A stretch of 64,000 nucleotides of DNA from JANQNX01 sp040217095 (GTDB lineage: Bacteria; Pseudomonadota; Gammaproteobacteria; Eutrophobiales; Eutrophobiaceae): the NCBI GenBank assembly GCA_965229565.1, contig OZ245888.1:1736001-1800000 (forward strand), in the 5' to 3' direction. Under the pieces are notes generated by a model. It did no database searches and was not told the origin of the DNA. It saw only the letters and a list, made by a program, of their open reading frames with translations. Every line of letters starts with the position of its first letter. The first letter of the stretch is position 1. A program made the translations under genes and the position numbers. Positions 8,733 through 17,369 of this stretch are shown here, in pieces.

Positions 8733-8756
8733 ATTATAGTCACGTCGGCCAGTCAA
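8733..8756 (-). promoter_or_regulatory. Candidate promoter of the fwd operon
   Basis: On the minus strand a perfect TATAAT (8733-8738) lies about 95 bp before the fwdD start. A TTGACT (8751-8756) is only 12 bp upstream of it, too close for a standard -35, so the -35 may be degenerate or an activator may be needed. The 226-bp gap 8637-8862 must hold the promoters of both divergent operons. Confidence 0.35.
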
Positions 8757-8862
8757 GAACATACCTGACGCAGGTTCTTGATAAATAGTCGGGGAATATA
8801 ACCAACACGGCAGGGTTTCTGTTATATTGCGTTGCAACTAAACGAGGGCAGACGCTATCAGG

Positions 8863-9915
8863 ATGAAAGACAGGTTTGATTCGATGAGCACAAAATTTGT
8901 CTCTGTGCAGGCACCGGCCAGGTTGCATCTTGGTTTCCTGGACCTGCATGGCGGCCTGGGGCGCAAGTTTGGCAGCCTCGGTCTTGCGGTCAGGCATGTC
9001 AATACCACTCTCATCGCGGGTTATGGTGATGATATTGATGTGTCCGGGCCTGGCGCGGAGCGCACAGCCGAACTGGCGGAACAGGTCTTGTCGCACTATG
9101 GTATCGATGGCGGTGTTCGTATTGAAATGGTCAACGCCATTCCTGCCCATGCCGGACTCGGCTCTGGCACCCAGCTGTCACTGGCTATCGCTACCGCGAT
9201 AACACGCCTGTACGGGCTCTCCGCTGATACCGCCAAACTGGCGACTATATTGCATCGCGGGGCCCGTTCCGGCATAGGTATTGGTACTTTTATGCATGGT
9301 GGTTTCATTATTGATGCCGGCCGCGGCAAGCAAACCGAAGTGCCGCCGGTCATTAGCCAGGCTGTAGTTCCTGAACACTGGCGGATCCTGCTGGTATTCG
9401 ACCAGGGTACCGAGGGCATTAACGGCGTGCCCGAGCGGCGCGCCTTTAATACCCTGCCACCGTTGGATGCAGACCTTGCTGGCCTGTTATGCCGCCTCGC
9501 CATGATGCAGGTGCTGCCAGCGATCGCCGAGGACAATTGCCAGCGCTTTGGCATTGCCATCACGCGCATCCAGGAAATCATCGGAGATTATTTTGCACAG
9601 GTGCAGGGCGGTCGTTTTACCTCGCCCTTTCTGGCACCTGTACTATCAGAATTACAGGAACTGGGCGCCACAGGTAGCGGCCAGAGCTCATGGGGGCCAA
9701 CCGGCTTCGCTTTTTTCCCAAATGAGACCACTGCCTTCCAGGCGTTGAAAAAAATACGGGCCAATTGGAAGAAAGAATCAAGATTGTCGTTTATGCTGAC
9801 AGAACCCTGTAACCAGCCGGCCATGATAAAAGAGACAGTGACCCGTCCCCAACTTGAAACATTTCAGGACGGCGAGACGATACAACAAGTGATAACAACA
9901 TCAGGACAGTCATGA
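8863..9915 (+). CDS. mptG: Beta-ribofuranosylaminobenzene 5'-phosphate synthase (RFAP synthase)
   Basis: The 350-residue GHMP-superfamily protein has A-P-A-R-L-H-L-G-F near the start, G-R-K-F-G-S-L-G-L and the phosphate-loop-like A-H-A-G-L-G-S-G-T-Q. These are signatures of RFAP synthase, which condenses p-aminobenzoate with PRPP and releases CO2, the first committed step of H4MPT synthesis. It heads the plus-strand H4MPT operon and overlaps mtdB by four bases (ATGA). A second Met at codon 8 (8884) is an alternative start. The aminobenzoate can come from the PabB at 18422. Confidence 0.9.
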   Translation: MKDRFDSMSTKFVSVQAPARLHLGFLDLHGGLGRKFGSLGLAVRHVNTTLIAGYGDDIDVSGPGAERTAELAEQVLSHYGIDGGVRIEMVNAIPAHAGLGSGTQLSLAIATAITRLYGLSADTAKLATILHRGARSGIGIGTFMHGGFIIDAGRGKQTEVPPVISQAVVPEHWRILLVFDQGTEGINGVPERRAFNTLPPLDADLAGLLCRLAMMQVLPAIAEDNCQRFGIAITRIQEIIGDYFAQVQGGRFTSPFLAPVLSELQELGATGSGQSSWGPTGFAFFPNETTAFQALKKIRANWKKESRLSFMLTEPCNQPAMIKETVTRPQLETFQDGETIQQVITTSGQS

Positions 9916-10829
9916 GCAAAAAAGAAGATCCCTACTTATTACACATGTTCAATCCGACCAAGAACGTGAGCCCGTTTGATGTCAACATGGCCTACGAGGC
10001 TGACTTTGATGGTGTCATTCCCTATACCGAGGTCGCACTGGAAGATATACACGCACTGACCCAGGACACGATATTTTCGCGTGGAAAGAAAGGCGTTGAG
10101 CGCACCGGTATATTTATCGGTGGACGCGAATTTGGTCTCGCTATTGATATGTTAAAGCGCGCCAAGTCTGCCATGGTGCCACCGTTCGAGATCTCTGTCT
10201 TTGCCGATCCCAGTGGTGCGATAACAACAGCGGCCGCATTGATGGCCTGTGTCGAAGCCAAGTTTAAACAGAAGACAGGTTCAGATCTTGAAGGTAAACG
10301 CGTTGATATTCTCGGTGGTACCGGACCGGTCGGGGTGTGTGCCGGGATACTGGCCGCCCAGTGTGGTGCAGAGGTTTACTTGACCAGCCACCGTGGCGCA
10401 CGCATCGCAACCGAATTTGCGTCGGAATATAACAATCGCTTTAACATTGATATGCACGGTCAGGGCAGCAGTAACAATGAAGACGTACTGGAGTTTATGC
10501 GCAAGTCGGACATTGTCATTGCGGCAGCCAAGGCCGGTATCCAGGTGTTATCAAAGCAGCAACTGCAAGCCGCAGAGAACCTGAGTATTGCCGCGGACGT
10601 CAACGCGGTTCCGCCAGTAGGAATAGAAGGTATCGATGTGTTCGATATGGGCAAGGAACTGGACTTCACGCCAAACAAGGCCCTGGGCCTGGGCGCGTTG
10701 GCCATTGGTGACGTCAAGTACAAGGTTCATAACAAGTTGTTCGAGATGATGAAAGACCCGGATAGCGTGGTCTATCTCGAGCACGAGGAAGCTTTCAAGG
10801 TAGCCCGCAAATTTGCCCCGGCTGATTAA
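9912..10829 (+). CDS. mtdB: NAD(P)-dependent methylene-tetrahydromethanopterin dehydrogenase
   Basis: The 305-residue protein matches MtdB. Its N-terminal L-H-M-F-N-P-T-K-N-V-S-P-F-D-V-N-M-A is characteristic, and a Rossmann motif G-G-T-G-P-V-G lies at about residue 136. It oxidises methylene-H4MPT to methenyl-H4MPT with NAD or NADP, between Fae and Mch. The ATG overlaps the RFAP synthase stop, so the two are translationally coupled; an ATP-grasp gene follows after 44 bp. Length and motifs are as expected. Confidence 0.94.
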   Translation: MSKKEDPYLLHMFNPTKNVSPFDVNMAYEADFDGVIPYTEVALEDIHALTQDTIFSRGKKGVERTGIFIGGREFGLAIDMLKRAKSAMVPPFEISVFADPSGAITTAAALMACVEAKFKQKTGSDLEGKRVDILGGTGPVGVCAGILAAQCGAEVYLTSHRGARIATEFASEYNNRFNIDMHGQGSSNNEDVLEFMRKSDIVIAAAKAGIQVLSKQQLQAAENLSIAADVNAVPPVGIEGIDVFDMGKELDFTPNKALGLGALAIGDVKYKVHNKLFEMMKDPDSVVYLEHEEAFKVARKFAPAD

Positions 10830-10873
10830 CTAACCATGCCTGCCTTGCTACCTGGCAGGGCAGTATTACTACC

Positions 10874-11974
10874 ATGTCCAGACCGCACTGTGTGATCGTT
10901 GCCCGTTCCGGGCGCGCCCTGGCAGCCAGTGCCAGCAAGGCAGGCTACCTGGTCCATGTTATTGACGCCTTTGCCGATGTCGATATCCAGGCAGAGACGG
11001 TACAGCGCTGCCAGTACGATGCGACCGGTTTTAACGTGCCGCAACTGCAGGCCATCTATTCAGATTTGCAGGCTCGATATCCAATTGAACTGGTTGTTGT
11101 GGGTAGTGGCCTGGAACAACAGCATGATTTATTGCAGCAGACATCATCCCGGGTAACTCTTTATTCCAATGGCCCTGACACGCTGGCGCACGTGACGGAC
11201 CCATTCCGTTTTTATGCCATGCTGGAAAGAGCAGGTTTACCCGGTATTCCCGTGTACCGCGAGTGGCCAGGCAATACCGGGCCGCTTTTATGTAAGCGTA
11301 TCGGTGGCATGGGTGGCGAACACATTAAGCGGGCTGACGAATCAATCCCGCTCGCTCCCGGTTTCTACTACCAGCCTTACATAGAAGGAGCGGTGTATAG
11401 CGTGGTCTTTGTCGCAGATGGCAGGAATCACGCGGTGGTCGGGTATAACTCGCTATGGCTGGAGCAGCATTGTGATAACCAGCCATTTTTACTGGGTGGG
11501 GCCAACAGCATACAACCAGCGGCAGAGTTGCAGGCTGGAATTGAAAATTGCCTGGAGGTTATCGTGCCGGAAACCGGTTTGCGGGGTTTATGCGGTATGG
11601 ATTTTGTTATTGATAGAAATGGTGAAACCAGGATCCTCGAGATCAATCCGCGCCCGCCCGCTACATTTGAACTCCACGAAGGTGAGCAATCATTATTCGC
11701 GGCCCATTTACAAAGCTTTGCGCAGCCGGTGGCACCGTACCGCCGATGTGATCGACACCGTGCCTATGTCATAATCTACGCCACGGAGAATATAGCGATA
11801 AGTACAGGCTTCGACTGGCCTGCATGGGTAAAGGACAGACCCGCAGCCGGGACACAGTTCGAACCGTGCCAACCTGTCTGTACGATACATGCAGAATCAG
11901 AAACCACTTCCGAACTGCTGGAATTGCTTGAACGCAGAAGACAAGCGCTTTGCTCACAACTGTACAGAGATTAA
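10874..11974 (+). CDS. ATP-grasp family protein of the H4MPT gene cluster
   Basis: The 366-residue ATP-grasp-type protein has K-R-I-G-G-M-G-G-E-H-I (about 140-150) and the metal-binding I-L-E-I-N-P-R-P-P-A-T-F-E (about 255-267). It resembles predicted carboligases common in methanogens and in methylotroph H4MPT clusters. The substrate is unknown to me; a ligase step in H4MPT or methylofuran synthesis is the reasonable guess from its place between mtdB and mch. It sits 44 bp after mtdB and 48 bp before mch. Confidence 0.75.
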   Translation: MSRPHCVIVARSGRALAASASKAGYLVHVIDAFADVDIQAETVQRCQYDATGFNVPQLQAIYSDLQARYPIELVVVGSGLEQQHDLLQQTSSRVTLYSNGPDTLAHVTDPFRFYAMLERAGLPGIPVYREWPGNTGPLLCKRIGGMGGEHIKRADESIPLAPGFYYQPYIEGAVYSVVFVADGRNHAVVGYNSLWLEQHCDNQPFLLGGANSIQPAAELQAGIENCLEVIVPETGLRGLCGMDFVIDRNGETRILEINPRPPATFELHEGEQSLFAAHLQSFAQPVAPYRRCDRHRAYVIIYATENIAISTGFDWPAWVKDRPAAGTQFEPCQPVCTIHAESETTSELLELLERRRQALCSQLYRD

Positions 11975-12022
11975 AGACGATAAAGAAAACTAAAGACATA
12001 AGATTAGAGGCGAGTAACCAAG

Positions 12023-12994
12023 ATGAACAATAACAATACCCCCAGCATTAACAAACTGACCCGGTCGCTGGTCGATCAACTGGTCAACAACGCCGCGGCC
12101 CTTCGCGTCGAGGTGAGCCAATTGGAGAACGGTAGTCAAATTATTGATGCCGGCATAAACGTGGCAGGTGGCCTGGAAGCAGGTCGCATTATCGGTGAAA
12201 TATGCATGGGTGGCCTGGGTACAGTGAAGTTACGTGCATCAACCAATTTCAGAAACTGGTCATGGCATCTGGATGTACACAGCACCAACCCGGTTCTGGC
12301 CTGTCTTGCCAGCCAGTATGCCGGCTGGAGCCTGAACCATGGCAAGGGCAAGGAAGCATTTAACGCGCTGGGTTCCGGTCCGGCCAGGGCTATGGGCAGT
12401 AATGAAGAACTATATGAAGAACTTGGCTACAGGGACAAGGCTGACACGGCCTGTATTGTTATCGAGGCAGACAAACTGCCCCCGGTGGAGATTGCCGACA
12501 AGGTTGCGGAGCGTTGTGGTATCCCGGCCGATAAACTGACCATTATCATGACGCCCACCTCCAGTCTTGCTGGATCGGTGCAGGTCGTAGCCCGCGTGCT
12601 GGAGACATCATTGCACAAGGCCCATGCCTTGCACTTCCCGCTGGAAAAGATTATCGACGGGGCAGGGAGCGCGCCCATTTGTCCTCCGTCACAGGACTTT
12701 CTCAAGGCCATGAGCCGTACCAACGATGCCATCCTGTTTGCCGGCCAGATACATCTGTTTGTCGAAGCCAGTGATGATGAAGCCGAACAGCTGGCGCAAC
12801 AGTTACCCAGCAGCGCCTCCTCGGATTACGGCAAACCATTCGGTGAAATCTTCAAGGACGTCGAATATGATTTCTACAAGATAGACCCGATGTTATTCAG
12901 CCCGGCGCGCGTCGCGGTGAGTTCCCTGACGACGGGCAAGACCTACCATGCAGGCGAGATCGACCTGGACCTGCTGGACCGCTCATTTAACTGA
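12023..12994 (+). CDS. mch: Methenyl-tetrahydromethanopterin cyclohydrolase
   Basis: The 323-residue protein has Mch features throughout: G-L-E-A-G-R-I-I-G-E-I-C-M-G-G-L-G near residue 51, the conserved L-N-H-G-K-G-K-E-A-F-N-A-L-G-S-G-P-A-R-A segment, and a C-terminal half with F-G-E-I-F-K-D-V-E-Y-D-F-Y. It hydrolyses methenyl-H4MPT to formyl-H4MPT, the substrate of Ftr. The RimK-like gene follows after 8 bp, so they are in one transcript. Confidence 0.95.
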   Translation: MNNNNTPSINKLTRSLVDQLVNNAAALRVEVSQLENGSQIIDAGINVAGGLEAGRIIGEICMGGLGTVKLRASTNFRNWSWHLDVHSTNPVLACLASQYAGWSLNHGKGKEAFNALGSGPARAMGSNEELYEELGYRDKADTACIVIEADKLPPVEIADKVAERCGIPADKLTIIMTPTSSLAGSVQVVARVLETSLHKAHALHFPLEKIIDGAGSAPICPPSQDFLKAMSRTNDAILFAGQIHLFVEASDDEAEQLAQQLPSSASSDYGKPFGEIFKDVEYDFYKIDPMLFSPARVAVSSLTTGKTYHAGEIDLDLLDRSFN

Positions 12995-13002
12995 TAAACA
13001 CT

Positions 13003-13926
13003 ATGCAAGAACAACCGGGCAAGATAGCCATTATCACTGACGACCCGGGGTGGCATGGCAGACAATTAACCGAGGCCCTTTCACAGCGGGGCCTGGCCAG
13101 CCAGTACCTGTCATTGACGAACTGTGCCATGCAGATCGGGGGCGTGGAACAGGAATTGATCCTGCCCGGATTCGACCAGGCACCGCTCGGTGTTTTCGTA
13201 CGCGGCGTGCCAGGCGGGACGCTGGAACAGGTCATCGTCAGACTGGATATCCTGCATGGATTACAGCAGCAGGGGATTACGGTGTTCAATACGCCACGAT
13301 CAATAGAGCGCACCGTCGACAAGCCGCTGACCAGCCTGTTGCTACATCGCGCCGGTCTGCCGACTCCACCTACCTGGATTTGTGAATCATTTGAGCACGC
13401 GACGCGTATTCTTGAAGAAGAGACCCGTGCCGGTAACAGGATGGTACTGAAACCGCTCTTTGGCTCGCAGGGCATAGGTGTTCACCTGATCGATGCCAGA
13501 ACCGGGCTGTTCCATGATGAAAATTTTGCCGGTATTTACTATTTGCAACGCTATATTGAGCGTGAACCACCTGAATATACTGACATCAGGGTGTTTGTGA
13601 TCGATGGTGTTGCCAGGGCAGCCATGCGTCGGCGCAGTCGACACTGGATTACCAATCGTGCGCAGGGTGCGACATGCGAACGTATTATTGTTGACGAGCA
13701 ACTGTCCCGCCTTGCCACCGATGCCTGTCATTGTCTCGATATAGACTATGCCGGGGTTGATATCATGCAGGACCGGGACGGCCGCTTTTACATCATCGAA
13801 GTGAACAGCATCCCGGCCTGGTTTGGACTGCAGGGTGTGGTTGATTTCAATATCGCCAGCAGCCTGATTGATACCTTCCTCAGCCGTATAGCCGATAGTA
13901 ATAACCTGAAACTCTGCTCGAACTAG
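13003..13926 (+). CDS. RimK-type alpha-L-glutamate ligase (MptN-like)
   Basis: The 307-residue protein is an ATP-grasp ligase of the RimK group, with V-F-N-T-P-R-S-I-E near 96, the P-loop-like K-P-L-F-G-S-Q-G-I-G-V near 150, and V-D-I-M-Q-D-R-D-G-R-F-Y-I-I-E-V-N-S-I-P-A-W near 248-269. In methanogens the relative MptN adds glutamate to H4MPT. In methylotrophs a RimK-like gene beside mch is regular and a cofactor tailoring role is usually assumed. It sits 8 bp after mch and 3 bp before the CitG-like gene. Confidence 0.75.
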   Translation: MQEQPGKIAIITDDPGWHGRQLTEALSQRGLASQYLSLTNCAMQIGGVEQELILPGFDQAPLGVFVRGVPGGTLEQVIVRLDILHGLQQQGITVFNTPRSIERTVDKPLTSLLLHRAGLPTPPTWICESFEHATRILEEETRAGNRMVLKPLFGSQGIGVHLIDARTGLFHDENFAGIYYLQRYIEREPPEYTDIRVFVIDGVARAAMRRRSRHWITNRAQGATCERIIVDEQLSRLATDACHCLDIDYAGVDIMQDRDGRFYIIEVNSIPAWFGLQGVVDFNIASSLIDTFLSRIADSNNLKLCSN

Positions 13927-13929
13927 GCA

Positions 13930-14772
13930 ATGTCGCTACAGCAGTTGGTCCTGGCCAGTTTTCACGGTGATACGGCCGCCCTCAAACCCGGTAATGTCAG
14001 CGTTTATGCCGATGGTCACGACATGACCGTGGCAGATTTCCAGCGCAGTGCGGAGGTGGCAACACCTTTCATCTGTCACAGGGACTGGCGCTACGGCCAA
14101 CGATTGTATGCGGCAACAGAAGCCACCCTGGAAGCGGTAGGGTGTAATACCAACCTCGGCATGTTGCTGTTATTTATCCCCCTGGTAATGGCCGCGGAAA
14201 ACGGCTTCAGTACCAGTACCGGGTTGAGAGAGAGCGTGAGACGGGTACTGGCAGACATGAATCAGCAGGACGCGGTAGATATGTTCGCTGCCATCAGGCT
14301 GGCACAGCCGGGCGGGCTGGGCAAGGTGGAACAGCACGATGTGAATGAAGTCGCTACCTGCACGGTGCTGGAGGCCATGAAGCTGGCCAGTCACAGGGAC
14401 AGTGTCGCACTGCAATATATTAATCACTACGAGCAGGTGTTTGAGCAAGGTCTACCCACGATTAGGGGGTTTGTTCACAGCTGGAATAGTGTAGAATGGG
14501 CGACCGTTGCTTGCCACATGGAGTTCCTGGCGTCATTGCCGGATTCGCATATTGTGCGAAAACATGGTGAGCAGGTAGCAGAACAAATTAAGAAACAAAG
14601 TGGTGCCATAAAAGACACGTTCACAAAGTATAATAATCCTCAGGCAGCGAAAGACTTGCTACTGGATTTTGATGAGCGACTTAAACTAAAAAAAATAAAT
14701 CCAGGGACGACGGCTGATTTAACGACAACCAGTCTGCTGGTCTATAATTTGGCACACGATCAAGAACATTAA
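13930..14772 (+). CDS. Triphosphoribosyl-dephospho-CoA synthase (CitG/MdcB)-like protein of the H4MPT cluster
   Basis: The 280-residue protein has the CitG-family signature A-L-K-P-G-N-V-S (about 17-24) and T-N-L-G-M-L-L-L-F-I-P-L (about 75-86), later P-G-G-L-G. CitG transfers a triphosphoribosyl group to dephospho-CoA. No citrate or malonate lyase genes lie here, so the methylotroph version probably acts on another cofactor precursor. It is the last gene of the run before two hairpins and fae. The C-terminal 60 residues are lysine-rich, with a higher AT content. Confidence 0.75.
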   Translation: MSLQQLVLASFHGDTAALKPGNVSVYADGHDMTVADFQRSAEVATPFICHRDWRYGQRLYAATEATLEAVGCNTNLGMLLLFIPLVMAAENGFSTSTGLRESVRRVLADMNQQDAVDMFAAIRLAQPGGLGKVEQHDVNEVATCTVLEAMKLASHRDSVALQYINHYEQVFEQGLPTIRGFVHSWNSVEWATVACHMEFLASLPDSHIVRKHGEQVAEQIKKQSGAIKDTFTKYNNPQAAKDLLLDFDERLKLKKINPGTTADLTTTSLLVYNLAHDQEH

Positions 14773-14780
14773 TAAATCCA

Positions 14781-14840
14781 GACAGCAAGTTGGACTTGCT
14801 GTCGGAAATAGCGGGTGGGGGAAAGTCCCCCCTTAATTTT
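14781..14840 (+). terminator. Two hairpins between the H4MPT operon and fae
   Basis: A perfect 9-bp stem GACAGCAAG/CTTGCTGTC (14781-14803, 5-nt loop) is followed by a GGGGG/CCCCC stem (14817-14831) and then TTAATTTT. The first has no T-run; the second is a weak intrinsic terminator. They may end or attenuate the upstream transcript, or shield an abundant fae message by processing. Confidence 0.5.
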
Positions 14841-14919
14841 AATCTTTAAACTAGATAGGAAAGCAGAAATGTCTATATTTCAAAAACTCTTTGGCTTTCT
14901 AACTGGAGGAGAAAAAAAA

Positions 14920-15429
14920 ATGGCGGTCATAGATAGAGTATTACTTGGCGAAGCATTGGTAGGTGACGGTAATGAAGTTGCGCACATCGACCTGATCATG
15001 GGTCCTCGTGGTAGTGCAGCAGAATCCTCATTCTGTAATGCATTAACCAACAACAAAGACGGTTTCAGCACCCTTTTGGCTGTTGTTGCTCCGAACCTGA
15101 TGTGTAAACCAGCCACGATCCTTTTTAACAAGGTCACCATCAAAGGCGCCAAGCAAGCCGTTCAGATGTTCGGTCCTGCACAGCGTGGTGTTGGTATGGC
15201 AGTTATGGATTGCGTTGAAGACGGAACCATTCCGGCTGACGAAGCTGATGACATCTTCATCTCCGTTGGTGTTTTCATTCACTGGTTAGCTGATGACGAT
15301 GCCAAGATCCAGGAATACAACTACGAAGCAACCAAGCTTTCAATCAAGCGTGCAGTTGCTCGTGAGCCAAAAGCGGCTGAAGTTGTTAGCAAGAAGGGTT
15401 CAGCAACTCACCCATTTGCTGCCAACTAA
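14920..15429 (+). CDS. fae: Formaldehyde-activating enzyme
   Basis: The 169-residue protein is Fae: G-E-A-L-V-G-D-G-N-E-V-A-H-I-D, N-Y-E-A-T-K-L-S-I and the C-terminal S-A-T-H-P-F-A-A-N are all as in the methylotroph family. It condenses formaldehyde with H4MPT to methylene-H4MPT. The frame is open from 14815, but the start at 14920 fits the family length, begins M-A-V-I-D-R-V and has GGAGGA eight to nine bases upstream. An earlier ATG at 14869 would add a 17-residue tail not usual for Fae. It ends in its own strong terminator. Confidence 0.95.
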   Translation: MAVIDRVLLGEALVGDGNEVAHIDLIMGPRGSAAESSFCNALTNNKDGFSTLLAVVAPNLMCKPATILFNKVTIKGAKQAVQMFGPAQRGVGMAVMDCVEDGTIPADEADDIFISVGVFIHWLADDDAKIQEYNYEATKLSIKRAVAREPKAAEVVSKKGSATHPFAAN

Positions 15430-15454
15430 TCTGTATCATACAGGTTTGTACGAA

Positions 15455-15480
15455 ACGCCCCGTTTATCGGGGCGTTTTTA
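15455..15480 (+). terminator. Rho-independent terminator of fae
   Basis: A perfect ACGCCCCG/CGGGGCGT stem with a TTTAT loop is followed by TTTTTA, 25 bp after the fae stop. Confidence 0.9.
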
Positions 15481-15498
15481 TTTGGGGAGCGTGATGTA

Positions 15499-15687
15499 AT
15501 GGTCGGTAATTGCTCCTGCATTACCGACACTCCCGCCAGTCGCTCATCTTCGTCCTTGAAGTCGCGACACTTGTGCTTCCTGCACTTCGTCCCTGGCGGT
15601 CGTAATGCCGCGGAGGACACGACTGCATGGATGCAGGAGGTAGAGCGAAGCAGGAAGCCTGAGCCGAGGAAGTCCGGAGCGATGGAT
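15499..15687. repeat. Non-coding segment with inverted repeats, probable dispersed element
   Basis: The gap between the fae terminator and the HisA-like stop has no supported gene. It holds GCTTCCTGC (15575-15583) and its inverse GCAGGAAGC (15650-15658), and GTCGGTAAT/ATTACCGAC close together near 15504-15529. The composition, with direct and inverted copies of short blocks, looks like a dispersed intergenic repeat, but no second copy is in the window. Confidence 0.4.
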
Positions 15688-16371
15688 TTACACGGACATT
15701 ACTAATTCAATCTCGCTGGCCGGTATCGACCCGTTATGCAGTGCTGATGCCAGCAGTACACCAGTAATACCCCTGGCAAGTAACTTTTTTATCTCATCTA
15801 TAGTAGCAACGCCGCCACCCACGTAAACTTCCTGTTTGCCGGCTTTCTTTTTCACGAGATCAACAGCACTGGTATCTATTCCCTGGCCTGTACCAACCCG
15901 GGATAACATCATTACGATGATCCTGTCAGGCCACTCTTCCTGCAGTTCCATAATACCGGGATTCATCAGTTTTCCCTGTGTATCAAAATCCAGTGACAAT
16001 ACAGCGTTGGAGTTCTGTTTGCAGAGTTCCTGCAACTGTTTTCCCGTGATGTTATTTTCTGACCCGATTACCGGTGCCAGGTTGGTGGCTGCAACATCTC
16101 TATGCATACCGGCATCAACCCAGAACTCGGTACCAGGATAGCGGTTCATGACAGCTTGTAACCATTTATCGTGGTTACCGTTCCCCTGTATGGCGTTCAG
16201 GTCGGCAATGTAGATTCTTCTGAATGGATATAGCTTAAAATAAGCAGCAATGACAGCATCAGGATCGGCACTGCTGCATAGTGTCGATTTGACGGGTTGA
16301 TACAGGTGACGTTCACCTTTGATAGCATGAACAACCTGTCCATCCAGTAAATCAATAACAGGAATAATCAT
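15688..16371 (-). CDS. HisA-like TIM-barrel protein of the methylofuran/H4MPT cluster
   Basis: The 227-residue protein resembles HisA (V-I-D-L-L-D-G-Q-V-V-H-A at the start; G-G-V-A-T-I-D-E-I-K-K-L-L near 186-198; G-V-L-L-A-S-A-L-H). It lacks histidine operon context and sits next to MfnD-, MfnF- and MfnE-like genes. A related HisA-like family is common in methanogens and H4MPT methylotrophs. A role in the furan moiety of methylofuran, where archaea use the TIM barrel MfnB, is inference. Its ATG is only 10 bp from the divergent ATG at 16382. Confidence 0.75.
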   Translation of the reverse strand: MIIPVIDLLDGQVVHAIKGERHLYQPVKSTLCSSADPDAVIAAYFKLYPFRRIYIADLNAIQGNGNHDKWLQAVMNRYPGTEFWVDAGMHRDVAATNLAPVIGSENNITGKQLQELCKQNSNAVLSLDFDTQGKLMNPGIMELQEEWPDRIIVMMLSRVGTGQGIDTSAVDLVKKKAGKQEVYVGGGVATIDEIKKLLARGITGVLLASALHNGSIPASEIELVMSV

Positions 16372-16381
16372 TCTTTAAATA

Positions 16382-17362
16382 ATGCGTCACTTTGTATTCG
16401 AGTTTATCACTGGCGGCGGCTTGTCTGGCCGGGAACTGCCAGTCAGCCTGGCCAGGGAGGGCGACCTGATGGCGAGCGCCCTGGTCAACGATCTGAAGCA
16501 GTTGCCCGGAGACGAAATCATACTATGTCGTGATGAACGGCTGCCCGGCCTCGATGCTGATATTCAATACTGTATCGTGTCACAGCAAGCACAAGCAACA
16601 GTGCTGCAAGCAATTAATAATGATGACCTGGTATGGTTGATTGCACCGGAGACAGGCGGGTGCCTGGTAGAGTGGGCCGAACTGTTCATGCAACAACCTG
16701 TGCAAGTACTGGTGTCAGGTATTGACAGTCTGCGTGCCTGTTCAAGCAAGTTCAAAACCTGTGAGCAACTTAAACAGCATGGGATCCCCGTTATACACAC
16801 CGTTGTTGCCGGGCAACCTGTTCCGGCAAGCGAGAACGGCTGGGTCATCAAGCCCGATGATGGTGCCGGTGCCGAAGGTGTTCGCGTGTTTTCAAGCGAA
16901 CAACAACTGCAATCATTCATTGCGGAAATAGATCCGGCAAACTGGGTCATTCAGCCTCGCGTAAATGGTTCTGCCATGAGCCTTTCCATGCTTTGTTATG
17001 ACGGCCAGGCCAAAGTTGTCGGCTGTAATCAACAGGAGATTGATATGGACAGCGGTGTCATTACATTGCAGGCGGTGAGCGTCAATGCATATACGGACAA
17101 ACTTGAAGACTTGCAACAGATCGCCAGTGATATTGCCATGGCCATGCCAGGTTTACGCGGTTATATCGGTGTCGACCTGGTTCAAACCGTGGATAACAAT
17201 TACACCATTGTCGAGATCAACCCGAGGTTGACCACGGCCTATGTGGGCCTGTCCGAATCCCTCGGTATCAACCTGGCTGCTCAGATCATTGAGACATTTC
17301 AGTCAGGTATCGTCCCGCCGATCAATATCAACGGGGCGAGCAAGATAAGAATCCCGCTATAA
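16382..17362 (+). CDS. ATP-grasp ligase, MfnD-like (tyramine/tyrosine--glutamate ligase type)
   Basis: The 326-residue ATP-grasp protein starts F-E-F-I-T-G-G-G-L-S-G (8-18), has W-V-I-K-P-D-D-G-A-G-A-E-G-V (about 154-167) and ends with I-V-E-I-N-P-R-L-T-T-A-Y-V-G-L (about 281-295), all features of the MfnD group. MfnD of methanogens joins glutamate to tyramine in methanofuran; bacterial methylofuran has related aromatic and glutamate parts. The gene leads a tight run, with 7 bp to the MfnF-like gene. No clear ribosome site fits the 10-bp gap before its ATG. Confidence 0.78.
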   Translation: MRHFVFEFITGGGLSGRELPVSLAREGDLMASALVNDLKQLPGDEIILCRDERLPGLDADIQYCIVSQQAQATVLQAINNDDLVWLIAPETGGCLVEWAELFMQQPVQVLVSGIDSLRACSSKFKTCEQLKQHGIPVIHTVVAGQPVPASENGWVIKPDDGAGAEGVRVFSSEQQLQSFIAEIDPANWVIQPRVNGSAMSLSMLCYDGQAKVVGCNQQEIDMDSGVITLQAVSVNAYTDKLEDLQQIASDIAMAMPGLRGYIGVDLVQTVDNNYTIVEINPRLTTAYVGLSESLGINLAAQIIETFQSGIVPPININGASKIRIPL

Positions 17363-17369
17363 TGCAAAC

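Noticed and set aside
8637..8837. 66-codon minus-strand ORF upstream of fwdD
   Set aside because: It covers the divergent promoter region and shows no protein-like features.
9096..9581. 161-codon minus-strand ORF
   Set aside because: It is antisense to the RFAP synthase gene, whose motifs are intact.
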